DNA of 11,409 nucleotides from positions 1 to 11,409 of the forward strand of contig CAYVUB010000048.1 in NCBI GenBank assembly GCA_964454675.1. The letters run 5' to 3'. Source of the DNA: CAYVUB01 sp964454675 (GTDB lineage: Bacteria; Bacteroidota; Bacteroidia; Flavobacteriales; Flavobacteriaceae). Positions 1-7,698 of this stretch are shown here, in pieces; positions within the stretch are counted from its first letter, which is position 1, and every line of letters begins with the position of its first letter. Position numbers and translations under genes: made by a program. The notes beneath the pieces are model-generated. The model worked only from the letters and a program-made list of their open reading frames with translations. It had not been told where the DNA came from and made no database searches.

Positions 1-3000
1 CAAATACATCATTCAAACCATCATTGTTTGGCGAAATACCCTGAGGGATGACGCAGGTAGGTAATTCGATGACGGTCGCAGAAACTTCGTATGAACATTG
101 GGTATCATTAAAAGTTATTATTGCCGTATATATACCTTGAGTAAGTACGGGTATGGTTAATCCGCTTTGATTAGGGATTGTGGCATTATCCTGTTCCCAT
201 TGAACTGTAACATCTGCCTCAGTGTATCCGTTAGGCACTAAAGAAATATGGATTGGAACAGTTGCGTTAGGACAAACTTCATAATCGACAACATCTGTAT
301 CAAATGTTGCATACGGCACGTCTAAAACAATTAAGTTAAAATCTACTACCGAATAACAATCATAAGCAGTATTGCTTTCTACTCTTGCCCATACGGTTTG
401 AGCACCTGCTACGGTGTTTGTATATGGCGAAGCTAAAGGGTTTGCCCCGGCATTAGCATCTGCTTCTGAAACATGATAGGTAACTGTAAACAGAGTCTCG
501 TCTTGACCATCTAAAACATTTACATCGTTATCTGTTAATGTAAAGCTTTCAAAACCATCTCTTGAAATATCGTCACATAATTCCATATTAACACTTGCTG
601 CGTTTGGTGTTGGCCCGGATATTACCAAATTAAAACTGGTTGTTGCAAAACATCCGGAATTAGAGTTAACAGCATTAACATCTTCAACTCTTACAAATAT
701 GGTTTGCGGGTTTGATGTATTATTATAAGGGGATACTAATGCTCCAATACCAGCTTGGGCATCGGATAAAGATGTGTGGTAAGTAACCGAAAAATTTTCA
801 GGATTTAATGCTCCTAAAATAGTTGCTGTTTGTATCTCTAAATCAAAGCTTTCAACATTATCCCCCGATGCGTCATCACAGGTTACTATATCTGCAACCG
901 CATTGGCAACCGGTTCTAAGAAGAATCTGATAGCTACTTCATCCATTGCCATGGCTTCACAGTTATCATCATAAGCTATAACGGTATATATATTAGACTG
1001 AGTAATTGTCAATGTTGACCCCGTTTCTCCTTCCATTAAAAATCCGTCTTCATACCATTCGTATCTGTCTGCAAAAGGTGAATCTGCAACTAATTCATAA
1101 TCCTCATACCCGCATAAGTCTTGACTACCTCCTAAATCAACTTCTATTTCTGCTACTGTTGAACCTGCTCCCGGATCTCCGGCATTGGTTTGAGTTATTT
1201 GAACTGTACCGGGTTGGTTAGCAAAATTTGAAGTCAAAAGTATATAAATCTCTCCTGCAATTGCATTGTCTATTGAGGCTACCTCAATTGAAGCTGCTGA
1301 CCAACTACAATCTACAATATTTTCATAAGGCCAAAATCCGGGATTATAAGGAATACCCGGGCAATTAGCAGGCAGCGGGCATCCTAAAGTTAAATTGCCA
1401 CAAGCATCCGAAAGTGAGGTGAATGGTCCCCATAAAGCATAATCGACATCAAGTCCTGTACCAACAGGATTTCCATTTGCATCAAATTGAGTATTTTGTA
1501 CAATCTGCAAATTAATGGTACCAGATTGACCTATTTGGATAATATTCCATGCCGGATTTTGTACAGAAGTTAAACACGCAACCGCTCCGGCACTTGGAAT
1601 TCCTATGACGCTTTGTGTAACTAAGCCTCCTGCTGAACCACAGAAATTAACAGCATTTTCACAAACTGTGTTTTCAGGGGCTTTTCTGATACATAAATTA
1701 AAGCTACTTGTTTCAGCAACAGAATCAAAAGAGAAAACTCTGATAAAGTAAGTGTTACCAACTACCAATTGTGGTGTTATGCTTGCTGCATTAGGAGAGC
1801 AATATAATTCCGTCAATGTCCCACAAGAACCTTCATATACCGCATGGTCAAGGTTGGTTGTGCCTCCTGTAATATTAATAATAGATATTAGCTGTACGTT
1901 ATTTAATGCCGTAAACTGAAACCATACATCATCATTAGGGTTACCGGCACACGAACCTGTTGGAACGCCTGATGGTGTTGCTGCCACGATAGTCCCGGGA
2001 GTAATCAAATCACAGGAGTCATCTGTATTAACAGACGCTATGGTAGCATTACACGGATTGTCATTTTCCGGAGGGCAAGCTAAAAGTTGTATAGGTGTAC
2101 TATTAATAATACAATTAACATCCTGGTCGTTGCTTGTTGTAATAATAATATTTTGTAAAAACGGGAATGGACCTACTTGATAAATTCCTGTTTCTGTCAC
2201 AGCAACGGTATTTGCATCTATATTATTTGATATGGTCAACGAATCTGCATCACCTAAGCTGGTAATATTTACATCTATCAAAAATTGGTTGCCATTATCA
2301 CAGTCATCAACAACCGCATACGTTGCCGATGGGTTGATACAGGTAGCGCAGGAAACTGTAAAATCCCATTCTGTATAGGTTGTGGACGATTGACAGCTGA
2401 CACTTCCATCAGTATCTAATTCCATAAACAAGGCATTTGAAACAGAGTTTATTTGAAGTCCGGATAAATCAAAGGCGCCAAAAGCAGCAGGACTTGCAAA
2501 TAATAATGTTCCCGTATTATCTGTGCCATCGTATAAACGCACAAAATCCCAACCGCCTTCTATATTTCCGGCATTAAATGTCAACCGCACCGGACTCCCG
2601 TCTGTAGATTGAAACAACCACGTTGTCGTGTCATTTGAATCATAGCAATAGTTAAGGCTTAAAGGTCCTTCTTCACAGTCAACTATGTTTAAAACACACT
2701 GATCCTGGGTTAAACTTGTACTTGTCAATGTACAATTGACATCATCATCATTGGCTACAGTGATGACAACTCCCGTGTTGTTGGCAAACGGCCCGAATGA
2801 AAACAGGCCTGTCGCCGTGGTGGTCTGCGGTGCGCTGCCCTGGTTGTCTGAAACCGTGATAGAGGTCGCCGAGCCCAAATCGGTCAGGTCAACATCTACA
2901 TAAAATTGTGGACCGTTGATACAGTCCTGTCTTACAGAATAACTTGCTACCGGGTTAACGCACGTGGCGCATGATACGGTAAAGTCCCACTCTGTAGTAC

Positions 3001-3991
3001 AGCATCCGCTTCCTGCCTGGCAACTTACTGAAAAATCTGAATCGATCTCCATGAACAGTGAATCGCCGGTAGAGTCAAACTGCAAACCTGCCAGGTTGCC
3101 TCCGTTGTTTCCTACGTACAATAATGTTCCCGTATTGTCTGTACCATCGTATATCAAAATATCATCGCAACAACTTTCCATGCCACCGGCATTAAAAGTC
3201 AATCTCACGGGGCTACCGTCTGTCGATTGGAACAACCAGCTTGTGCTATCATTGTTGCCATAGCAATAGTTAAGGTTCAATGGCCCTTCTTCACAGTCAA
3301 CCAAGTTGAGGACACATTGGTCCTGGGTTAAGCTCGTGCTCGTCAATGTACAATTGACATCATCATCATTGGCCACGGTAATGACAACTCCCGTGTTGTT
3401 GGCAAACGGCCCGAATGAAAACAGGCCTGTCGCCGTGGTGGTCTGCGGTGCGCTGCCCTGGTTGTCTGAAACCGTGATAGAGGTCGCCGAGCCCAAATCG
3501 GTCAGGTCAACATCTACATAAAATTGTGGACCGTTGATACAGTCCTGTCTTACAGAATATGCTGCTACTGGATTTACACAGGTTGCACAGCTTACTGTGA
3601 AATTCCATTCTGTATATGTTGTCGAGGACTGACAACTAACACTCCCGTCTGTATCTAACTCCATGTATAACGAATTAGAAGTAGAGTTTAACTGGATACC
3701 ACTTAAATTAAAAGCGCCAAAAGCAGTCGGGCTTTGAAACAACAATGTACCTCCATTGTTTTCTCCATCATAGATACGGACAAAATCCCAACCACCTTCT
3801 ATGTTTCCGCTATTGAATGTTAATCGTACAGGACTGCCGTCATTAGTCTGAAACAGCCATGTAGTATTGTCATTAACACCGTAACAATATGTGAAATTTT
3901 GTGGGCCTGCTGCACAATCTATGTCTATGGCTTGACCAAATGTCATAACTGTAGCAAACACAAATGACAGCAAAAAAGTAATTTTTTTCAT
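1..3991 (-). CDS. Large T9SS-secreted CUB-domain surface protein (C-terminal end outside window)
   Basis: This is a continuous minus-strand frame of 1330 codons with no stop, truncated by the left edge. It starts at the ATG at 3991-3989, which opens a clear signal peptide (residues 1-20, MKKITFLLSFVFATVMTFGQ). Three CUB-like domains (about 26-138, 233-344, 439-551) share the pattern WLFQ..DGSPVRLTFN..., (V/I)R(I/L)YDG and EW(N/D)FTVSCATC. They alternate with three related linker modules (139-232, 345-438, 552-639). A PPC-like domain follows (640-772, NDDVWF at 686), then a module with LWGPF and DCSWSAASIEVA (773-936), an Ig-like stretch (about 946-1023) and two adhesin-type repeats (about 1033-1222, each with CDD and VTYH). 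The last residues, ISPNNDGLNDVF (1319-1330), match the start of the type B T9SS sorting domain (gliding/CHU_C type). About 70-90 residues are probably missing. It is inferred to be exported through the outer membrane and retained or released at the surface as an adhesin or binding protein. The ligand is unknown. Confidence 0.93.
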   Translation of the reverse strand, partial: MKKITFLLSFVFATVMTFGQAIDIDCAAGPQNFTYCYGVNDNTTWLFQTNDGSPVRLTFNSGNIEGGWDFVRIYDGENNGGTLLFQSPTAFGAFNLSGIQLNSTSNSLYMELDTDGSVSCQSSTTYTEWNFTVSCATCVNPVAAYSVRQDCINGPQFYVDVDLTDLGSATSITVSDNQGSAPQTTTATGLFSFGPFANNTGVVITVANDDDVNCTLTSTSLTQDQCVLNLVDCEEGPLNLNYCYGNNDSTSWLFQSTDGSPVRLTFNAGGMESCCDDILIYDGTDNTGTLLYVGNNGGNLAGLQFDSTGDSLFMEIDSDFSVSCQAGSGCCTTEWDFTVSCATCVNPVASYSVRQDCINGPQFYVDVDLTDLGSATSITVSDNQGSAPQTTTATGLFSFGPFANNTGVVITVANDDDVNCTLTSTSLTQDQCVLNIVDCEEGPLSLNYCYDSNDTTTWLFQSTDGSPVRLTFNAGNIEGGWDFVRLYDGTDNTGTLLFASPAAFGAFDLSGLQINSVSNALFMELDTDGSVSCQSSTTYTEWDFTVSCATCINPSATYAVVDDCDNGNQFLIDVNITSLGDADSLTISNNIDANTVAVTETGIYQVGPFPFLQNIIITTSNDQDVNCIINSTPIQLLACPPENDNPCNATIASVNTDDSCDLITPGTIVAATPSGVPTGSCAGNPNDDVWFQFTALNNVQLISIINITGGTTNLDHAVYEGSCGTLTELYCSPNAASITPQLVVGNTYFIRVFSFDSVAETSSFNLCIRKAPENTVCENAVNFCGSAGGLVTQSVIGIPSAGAVACLTSVQNPAWNIIQIGQSGTINLQIVQNTQFDANGNPVGTGLDVDYALWGPFTSLSDACGNLTLGCPLPANCPGIPYNPGFWPYENIVDCSWSAASIEVASIDNAIAGEIYILLTSNFANQPGTVQITQTNAGDPGAGSTVAEIEVDLGGSQDLCGYEDYELVADSPFADRYEWYEDGFLMEGETGSTLTITQSNIYTVIAYDDNCEAMAMDEVAIRFFLEPVANAVADIVTCDDASGDNVESFDLEIQTATILGALNPENFSVTYHTSLSDAQAGIGALVSPYNNTSNPQTIFVRVEDVNAVNSNSGCFATTSFNLVISGPTPNAASVNMELCDDISRDGFESFTLTDNDVNVLDGQDETLFTVTYHVSEADANAGANPLASPYTNTVAGAQTVWARVESNTAYDCYSVVDFNLIVLDVPYATFDTDVVDYEVCPNATVPIHISLVPNGYTEADVTVQWEQDNATIPNQSGLTIPVLTQGIYTAIITFNDTQCSYEVSATVIELPTCVIPQGISPNNDGLNDVF
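2763..2941 (-). repeat. 179-bp perfect direct repeat, copy 2 (inside CUB protein gene)
   Basis: This segment is identical, base for base by eye, to 3381-3559, with an offset of 618 bp (206 codons). It encodes most of the second linker module (about residues 351-410, from the SVRQDC segment to the GVVI segment). By hand count, 2761-2880 has 70 G or C in 120 bases (58%), against 44 in 120 (37%) at 2161-2280 in the same gene. Confidence 0.95.
3381..3559 (-). repeat. 179-bp perfect direct repeat, copy 1 (inside CUB protein gene)
   Basis: This is the partner of 2763-2941 and encodes most of the first linker module (about residues 145-204). Similarity continues beyond both ends with scattered mismatches: on the 3292-3380 side about one base in six or seven differs, mostly synonymously. 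The perfect core therefore sits inside an older, diverged duplication. Confidence 0.95.
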
Positions 3992-4021
3992 TGGTAGTTA
4001 TTAATTAAATTAAAATTATTT

Positions 4022-4051
4022 TCAAGATAATTGCAATATATTGATTACAAA
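4022..4051 (-). promoter_or_regulatory. Candidate Bacteroidota-type promoter for the CUB protein gene
   Basis: Reading the minus strand, TTTG (4051-4048) is followed after 18 bases by TATCTTGA (4029-4022), close to the Bacteroidota -33/-7 pattern TTTG...TAnnTTTG. The -7 box matches at TA and TT but has G at the third T position. It lies 30 bp upstream of the start codon, leaving a short leader. The call rests on motif and position only. Confidence 0.35.
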
Positions 4052-4089
4052 TACCTTGTGAAAATTCGATTTTTAAAGAATGTAATTTT

Positions 4090-4104
4090 TTGTTAGCCTA
4101 ACAA
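4090..4104. promoter_or_regulatory. 15-bp perfect palindrome upstream of the CUB protein gene (possible operator)
   Basis: TTGTTAG-C-CTAACAA is a 7-bp perfect inverted repeat with a one-base centre. It lies about 39 bp upstream of the candidate -33 box and about 100 bp from the start codon, in the only sizeable non-coding spacer of this part of the window (3992-4237). Size and symmetry suit a dimeric DNA-binding protein, but in AT-rich DNA a chance origin is possible. Confidence 0.25.
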
Positions 4105-4237
4105 TACTGCGAGAATATTGTATAAGCTCCGAAGATAAAAAAAATGATAGTTAACATAGTATTAACAATAGCGATAATAGATTAAATGCATTTTTTATCG
4201 GCAAAACGAAACACTATTTAACAACGCAGAGAAAGTG

Positions 4238-5236
4238 TTATTTTTTTAATTGAATATAAACAGGAAAATGATCGCTAAAACCGCCTTTATATTTATTACC
4301 TACATACGTTCGATAAGGTTGTCCTCTAAATTTGCCTGTATATTGCGTTAAAAATTCTTCATCAAAAATATCGGCTTTATCAAAAGACAACTCTGTGCCT
4401 CTATGTTTAATAAAGGTTTCGGAAAAGAGAATCTGGTCAAATAAGTTCCATGTAAAATTATGATTAACGCTGCCGCGGCTATATGACCATAATGTTTCCA
4501 TCGGGTTATAGAGTGCCGCAGTATTCTTTAAGTACAAGATGCTTTTGCTGTTGGGGTTATCATTAAAGTCGCCCATAACAATAATTTTGGCGTTTTGATT
4601 GCTCTTTCTTATTTCATTTATAATGTACACTACTTTTTGTGCTGCGAGAAGCCGTTTATATTCGGTTTGGTCTGCTCCTTCATGTCTTGATGGCCAGTGG
4701 TTAACAATAATATGTATTTCTTCGCCTTCCAATAGTCCTGAAACCAGTAAAATATCTCTGGTATAATCAATAACTCCAAAGTCATTTTCTATATAAACCG
4801 AAAATGCTTCAGAATGTTCTATGGTAAAATACTCTTTACAATACAGCAAAGCCACATCAATGCCTCGTTCATCTGATGAATTATAATGAATATACCCGTA
4901 ATTGTAATCTCTGAGTTCTTTGCTGTCAATCAAATCTGATAAAACACGGCTGTTTTCTACCTCGGCAAGACCTATAATTGTTGGTGGTTTCTGAGTTTCA
5001 TCCAACCCAATTCTGGAAATTGCCAATCCGGTTTTGTAAACTTTCCTTTCATAACGCTCTTTGTTCCACCGCTTGGCAGACTTTTCCAAAAAATCATTGT
5101 CATTTGTAAGAGCATCATCGTATGCATCAAACAAATTTTCTGTATTATAAAAAGCAATGGTATGCCGAATGGTTTTATTTTGAGGGGTTTTCAAAGTATC
5201 TGTTTTAATTTTTAAAAATACAAAACAACCTTTCAA
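4238..5236 (-). CDS. Endonuclease/exonuclease/phosphatase family protein
   Basis: The predicted protein is 332 aa and belongs to the Mg2+-dependent endonuclease/exonuclease/phosphatase (DNase I-like) superfamily. The family signatures appear in order: FYNTENLFD (29-37, Asn at 34 in the usual metal-site region), IIGLAEVEN (88-95, catalytic-type Glu), RGIDVALLY (124-132), VNHWPSR (178-184, catalytic His), GDFNDNP (222-228, Asp and Asn) and a terminal SDHFPVYIQL (321-330, Asp-His pair). All key residues are present, so it should be active. The substrate (DNA, RNA or another phosphodiester/phosphomonoester) cannot be told from sequence. No signal peptide is evident. The start is unusual: no in-frame ATG precedes the conserved core, and an in-frame TAA lies directly upstream of the TTG at 5236-5234. 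A second TTG at 5194-5192 would give 318 aa. The gene is divergent from hflX, 30 bp away, and its own promoter is not obvious. Confidence 0.9.
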   Translation of the reverse strand: MKGCFVFLKIKTDTLKTPQNKTIRHTIAFYNTENLFDAYDDALTNDNDFLEKSAKRWNKERYERKVYKTGLAISRIGLDETQKPPTIIGLAEVENSRVLSDLIDSKELRDYNYGYIHYNSSDERGIDVALLYCKEYFTIEHSEAFSVYIENDFGVIDYTRDILLVSGLLEGEEIHIIVNHWPSRHEGADQTEYKRLLAAQKVVYIINEIRKSNQNAKIIVMGDFNDNPNSKSILYLKNTAALYNPMETLWSYSRGSVNHNFTWNLFDQILFSETFIKHRGTELSFDKADIFDEEFLTQYTGKFRGQPYRTYVGNKYKGGFSDHFPVYIQLKK

Positions 5237-5241
5237 TTATG

Positions 5242-5249
5242 TAACTTTG
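5242..5249 (+). promoter_or_regulatory. Candidate -7 box of the hflX promoter
   Basis: TAACTTTG matches the Bacteroidota -7 consensus TAnnTTTG exactly and lies 17 bp before the hflX ATG. No clear TTTG element is seen at the expected distance upstream; that region is A/T-rich and lies in the 5' end of the divergent gene. Confidence 0.45.
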
Positions 5250-5266
5250 TACATTTAATTTGATAT

Positions 5267-6475
5267 ATGATAGAAAAGAAAGACATAGAACTTGAAAAAG
5301 CGGTTTTAATTGGAGTTGTTACAAAATTACAAGATGAAGCTAAATCAAAAGAATATTTGGACGAACTTGAATTTTTGACCTATACTGCCGGCGGCGAAGT
5401 TGTAAAACGTTTTACCCAGAAAATGGAAATGCCCAACCCTAAAACCTTTATCGGTACCGGTAAAATGGAAGATGTACAGCAATTCATTAAAGACAATAAT
5501 ATTGGTACGGCTATATTTGATGACGAATTATCACCGGCTCAAGAACGAAATATCAGTAAAATACTGGAATGTAAAGTGCTTGACCGCACCAATCTGATAC
5601 TGGATATTTTTGCCCAACGCGCACAAACAAGTTATGCCCGTACACAAGTAGAATTGGCACAATGTGAATATTTACTGCCTCGACTTAAAGGGATGTGGAC
5701 ACACCTTGAACGTCAAAAAGGTGGTATCGGGATGCGTGGTCCCGGTGAAACCGAAATTGAAACCGACCGCCGTATTGTACGTGACAGAATCTCCTTGCTT
5801 AAAGACAAGATAAAAACCATTGACCGGCAAATGGCTGTGCAACGCAGTAACCGCGGACAAATGGTGCGTGTTGCCTTGGTAGGTTATACCAATGTGGGAA
5901 AATCGACTTTGATGAATGTGATAAGTAAAAGTGAAGTCTTTGCTGAAAATAAGCTTTTTGCAACACTCGATACTACCGTTAGAAAAGTGGTGATTGGCAA
6001 TTTGCCCTTTTTGATGAGTGATACCGTTGGATTTATCAGAAAATTGCCAACACAACTGGTAGAATCATTCAAAAGCACTTTGGATGAAGTTCGCGAAGCC
6101 GATTTGCTGTTGCACGTAGTGGATATTTCACATTCCAATTTTGAAGAGCATATAGAATCTGTCAATAAAATTCTGGATGAAATTGATAGCATGGACAAAC
6201 CTACTATCATGATTTTTAATAAAATTGATGCCTACAAGCCCGAGCCGTTTGATGACGACGATTTAATAACCGAACGCACCAAAGCTAACTACACACTGGA
6301 AGAATGGAAAAAAACATGGATGAACAAGAGCGATGCCATTTTTATATCGGCATTGAGCAAAGAAAATCTTGAAAGTTTCCGTAAACGTGTCTATGACGAA
6401 GTACGCCGTATTCACATTACACGATTTCCGTACAATCATTTCCTGTATCCCGATTATAACGGTGAAGAAGAATAA
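5267..6475 (+). CDS. hflX: GTPase HflX
   Basis: HflX is a ribosome-associated GTPase of the Obg/HflX (TRAFAC) class. In characterised bacteria it binds the 50S subunit and splits stalled or heat-damaged 70S ribosomes. The 402-aa length is normal. The N-terminal HflX domain (about 10-195) includes NPKTFIGTGK (57-66) and DDELSPAQERNI (85-96), with the family linker GGIGMRGPGETEIETDRR at 152-169. The G domain carries G1 GYTNVGKST (206-214), G2 around LFATLDTT (230-237), G3 DTVGF (252-256), G4 NKID (318-321) and G5 SALS (361-364). All nucleotide-binding motifs are intact. The ATG at 5267 is used because the conserved N-terminal domain begins at once and an exact TAnnTTTG box precedes it. The TAA stop overlaps the left arm of the inverted-repeat element at 6474-6650. 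Confidence 0.98.
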   Translation: MIEKKDIELEKAVLIGVVTKLQDEAKSKEYLDELEFLTYTAGGEVVKRFTQKMEMPNPKTFIGTGKMEDVQQFIKDNNIGTAIFDDELSPAQERNISKILECKVLDRTNLILDIFAQRAQTSYARTQVELAQCEYLLPRLKGMWTHLERQKGGIGMRGPGETEIETDRRIVRDRISLLKDKIKTIDRQMAVQRSNRGQMVRVALVGYTNVGKSTLMNVISKSEVFAENKLFATLDTTVRKVVIGNLPFLMSDTVGFIRKLPTQLVESFKSTLDEVREADLLLHVVDISHSNFEEHIESVNKILDEIDSMDKPTIMIFNKIDAYKPEPFDDDDLITERTKANYTLEEWKKTWMNKSDAIFISALSKENLESFRKRVYDEVRRIHITRFPYNHFLYPDYNGEEE

Positions 6476-6650
6476 AAAAGAAGCTGTCTCAAAAATCAAA
6501 ATAATTCATTTTTTTGTCATTCCGATTGTAGTGTAGTGAAACGGAACGAAACAAAGGAATCTATTAATAAGGAATAGATTTTTTGACTTCACTTCGTTCC
6601 GACAGCTATCGGAACGCTCAAAATGACATTTTTGAGACAGCTTCTTTTTT
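6474..6650. repeat. 177-bp palindromic element with 23-bp perfect terminal inverted repeats (MITE- or REP-like)
   Basis: The arms 6474-6496 and 6628-6650 are perfect reverse complements, with core GAAGCTGTCTCAAAAAT flanked by A6/T6. Further pairings nest inside: TGTCATT/AATGACA just within the arms, CGGAACGAA (6542-6550) with TTCGTTCCG (6593-6601), AATCTATT (6558-6565) with AATAGATT (6573-6580), and a tight hairpin CGTTCCGA-cagcta-TCGGAACG (6595-6616) that competes with the second pairing. No ORF of note lies inside, so it is non-autonomous. From memory, repeats containing TGTCATTCCG...GGAATCT and GAAGCTGTCTCAAAA ends are scattered through flavobacterial genomes. No target-site duplication is evident. 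It fills the gap between convergent hflX and the DUF3078 gene. Confidence 0.85.
6474..6650. terminator. Probable bidirectional terminator between hflX and the SUF cluster
   Basis: The inverted-repeat element would form a 23-bp stem in RNA from either strand, and both arms end in six A or six T residues, so each transcript has a U-run at the 3' side of the stem. A smaller plus-strand hairpin (6558-6580) is also followed by a T-run (6579-6584). Placement just after two convergent stop codons (6475 and 6665) suits this role. The large 131-nt loop is atypical of a classic intrinsic terminator. Confidence 0.5.
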
Positions 6651-6664
6651 AAAACTATTGGTAA

Positions 6665-7612
6665 TTAAAACTTATAGCTTAAACCAATGGTATAAAATGT
6701 TTGTAAATCGTTATCCACGTTGCCAAATGTAGGTTCTGTTTGAGCCGGTACGGCTGTTGGGTCATATTGCCCTAATGCATACGCCAGTGCTTCTTGCTTA
6801 TTGCTTCTTAATCCGAAATCAAAACCAACACCTATCATTTTCCACAGTGTGTAGCTAAAAGAGTTTGTCCAGGTCCAGTTTGATAAATCTGATGATTTAT
6901 AGCTTTGAAACATAGACATATTGGTTTTAAAATTGATAGCGCCAATTTGTCTTGTATAATCGGCTACAATTTTTGCTCCAAGTGATGATTGAAAAACAGC
7001 ATCATTATCTGCAAACACAAAGTTGTAGTTAAGCGGGTGTACTACTACAATCAAGTTTTCTATAGGTGTCCATGTAGCACCAATACCCAAATCTAAATAT
7101 CCCGGATCATTAAAGTTATTTAAAATGGTTGTTCTGTATTCTAATAATGCCGATGCCGCTATGGTTTTTGTAATGTTTCTGCCATACAAAGACGATAGGT
7201 TGAATACATCTGTGGTTGGGTTAAACTTATCGCTGTCTGTATCAGTGTCTTTGTTGTCTAATTTTACCCAGTTAAGATTGGCGGTCAACGCATTTCTCCA
7301 GAAAAATTTTTCTTCAATCAAGTTGGCATAAACATTTGCAGTAACCCCAATGTTTCCTGACGCATTGTTTGGTGCTCCTTGCGCATACCATTTACTAAAG
7401 TTTGACAAACTACCGCCAATAGTACCAAAAGCTCCTATGCGCCATCCCGGCAATGCATCTATCTGTGCCTGTATGGCGTTTGCCTCTGCCTGAGCAGCAT
7501 CTGCAACGGCTTGTTTTTCGGCTTTTTGAGCTTCAAGTTCTTCTTTTGTTTGCGAAAATCCGTAGGTAACGGCAAGCATAAGTCCTATAGATAATAACAG
7601 TTTTCTATTCAT
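6665..7612 (-). CDS. DUF3078 family outer-membrane beta-barrel protein
   Basis: The 315-aa protein is exported: residues 1-21 (MNRKLLLSIGLMLAVTYGFSQ) form a signal peptide with the usual Bacteroidota Ser-Gln end. An Ala/Glu/Gln-rich coiled-coil segment follows (22-54). From GWRIGAFGTIGGSLSNFSKW (56-75) to the end it alternates polar and hydrophobic/aromatic residues like a beta-barrel and finishes with SYKF, a C-terminal Phe typical of outer-membrane barrels. The GGSLSNFS..W..GAPN..SG pattern is that of DUF3078. The function of the family is unknown. It is the last gene of the SUF cluster, 86 bp after the DUF2480 gene, a gap that holds a possible promoter of its own, so linkage to Fe-S assembly may be positional only. 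Transcription runs towards the inverted-repeat element at 6474-6650. Confidence 0.88.
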   Translation of the reverse strand: MNRKLLLSIGLMLAVTYGFSQTKEELEAQKAEKQAVADAAQAEANAIQAQIDALPGWRIGAFGTIGGSLSNFSKWYAQGAPNNASGNIGVTANVYANLIEEKFFWRNALTANLNWVKLDNKDTDTDSDKFNPTTDVFNLSSLYGRNITKTIAASALLEYRTTILNNFNDPGYLDLGIGATWTPIENLIVVVHPLNYNFVFADNDAVFQSSLGAKIVADYTRQIGAINFKTNMSMFQSYKSSDLSNWTWTNSFSYTLWKMIGVGFDFGLRSNKQEALAYALGQYDPTAVPAQTEPTFGNVDNDLQTFYTIGLSYKF

Positions 7613-7639
7613 TTTAATTGATTTAATTAATTACTATTT

Positions 7640-7669
7640 TAAAGGTATTACAAATTACGTTTTTAGAAA
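7640..7669 (-). promoter_or_regulatory. Possible promoter of the DUF3078 gene
   Basis: Reading the minus strand, TTTC (7669-7666) is followed after 18 bases by TACCTTTA (7647-7640), one mismatch from TTTG and one from TAnnTTTG. It lies about 27 bp before the start codon in the 86-bp gap after the DUF2480 gene. Both boxes are imperfect, so the call is weak. Confidence 0.25.
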
Positions 7670-7698
7670 CATTTTTAGACGTAAAGTCACATGTTTTT

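Noticed and set aside
2964..3521. Plus-strand open frames at 2964-3263 and 3306-3521 (also 1006-1221)
   Set aside because: They lie wholly antisense to the continuous 1330-codon CUB protein frame and show no family features. Their length is explained by the GC-rich repeats.
2341..3991. Repeats considered as a CRISPR array or tandem non-coding repeat
   Set aside because: The period is about 618 bp, in frame, and each unit encodes a CUB domain plus linker, so the repeats are protein modules.
4171..4199. CGATAA...TTATCG pairing in the spacer as a regulatory hairpin
   Set aside because: It is a short AT-rich stem with a long loop, expected by chance in this composition.
4210..4239. Inverted repeat AACACT...AGTGTT as terminator of the endonuclease gene
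   Set aside because: The stem is only 6 bp with an 18-nt loop, overlaps the stop codon, and has no good T-run on the correct side.
5672..6499. Minus-strand open frames opposite hflX
   Set aside because: They are antisense to an intact, fully motif-bearing hflX and have no recognisable domain or start context.
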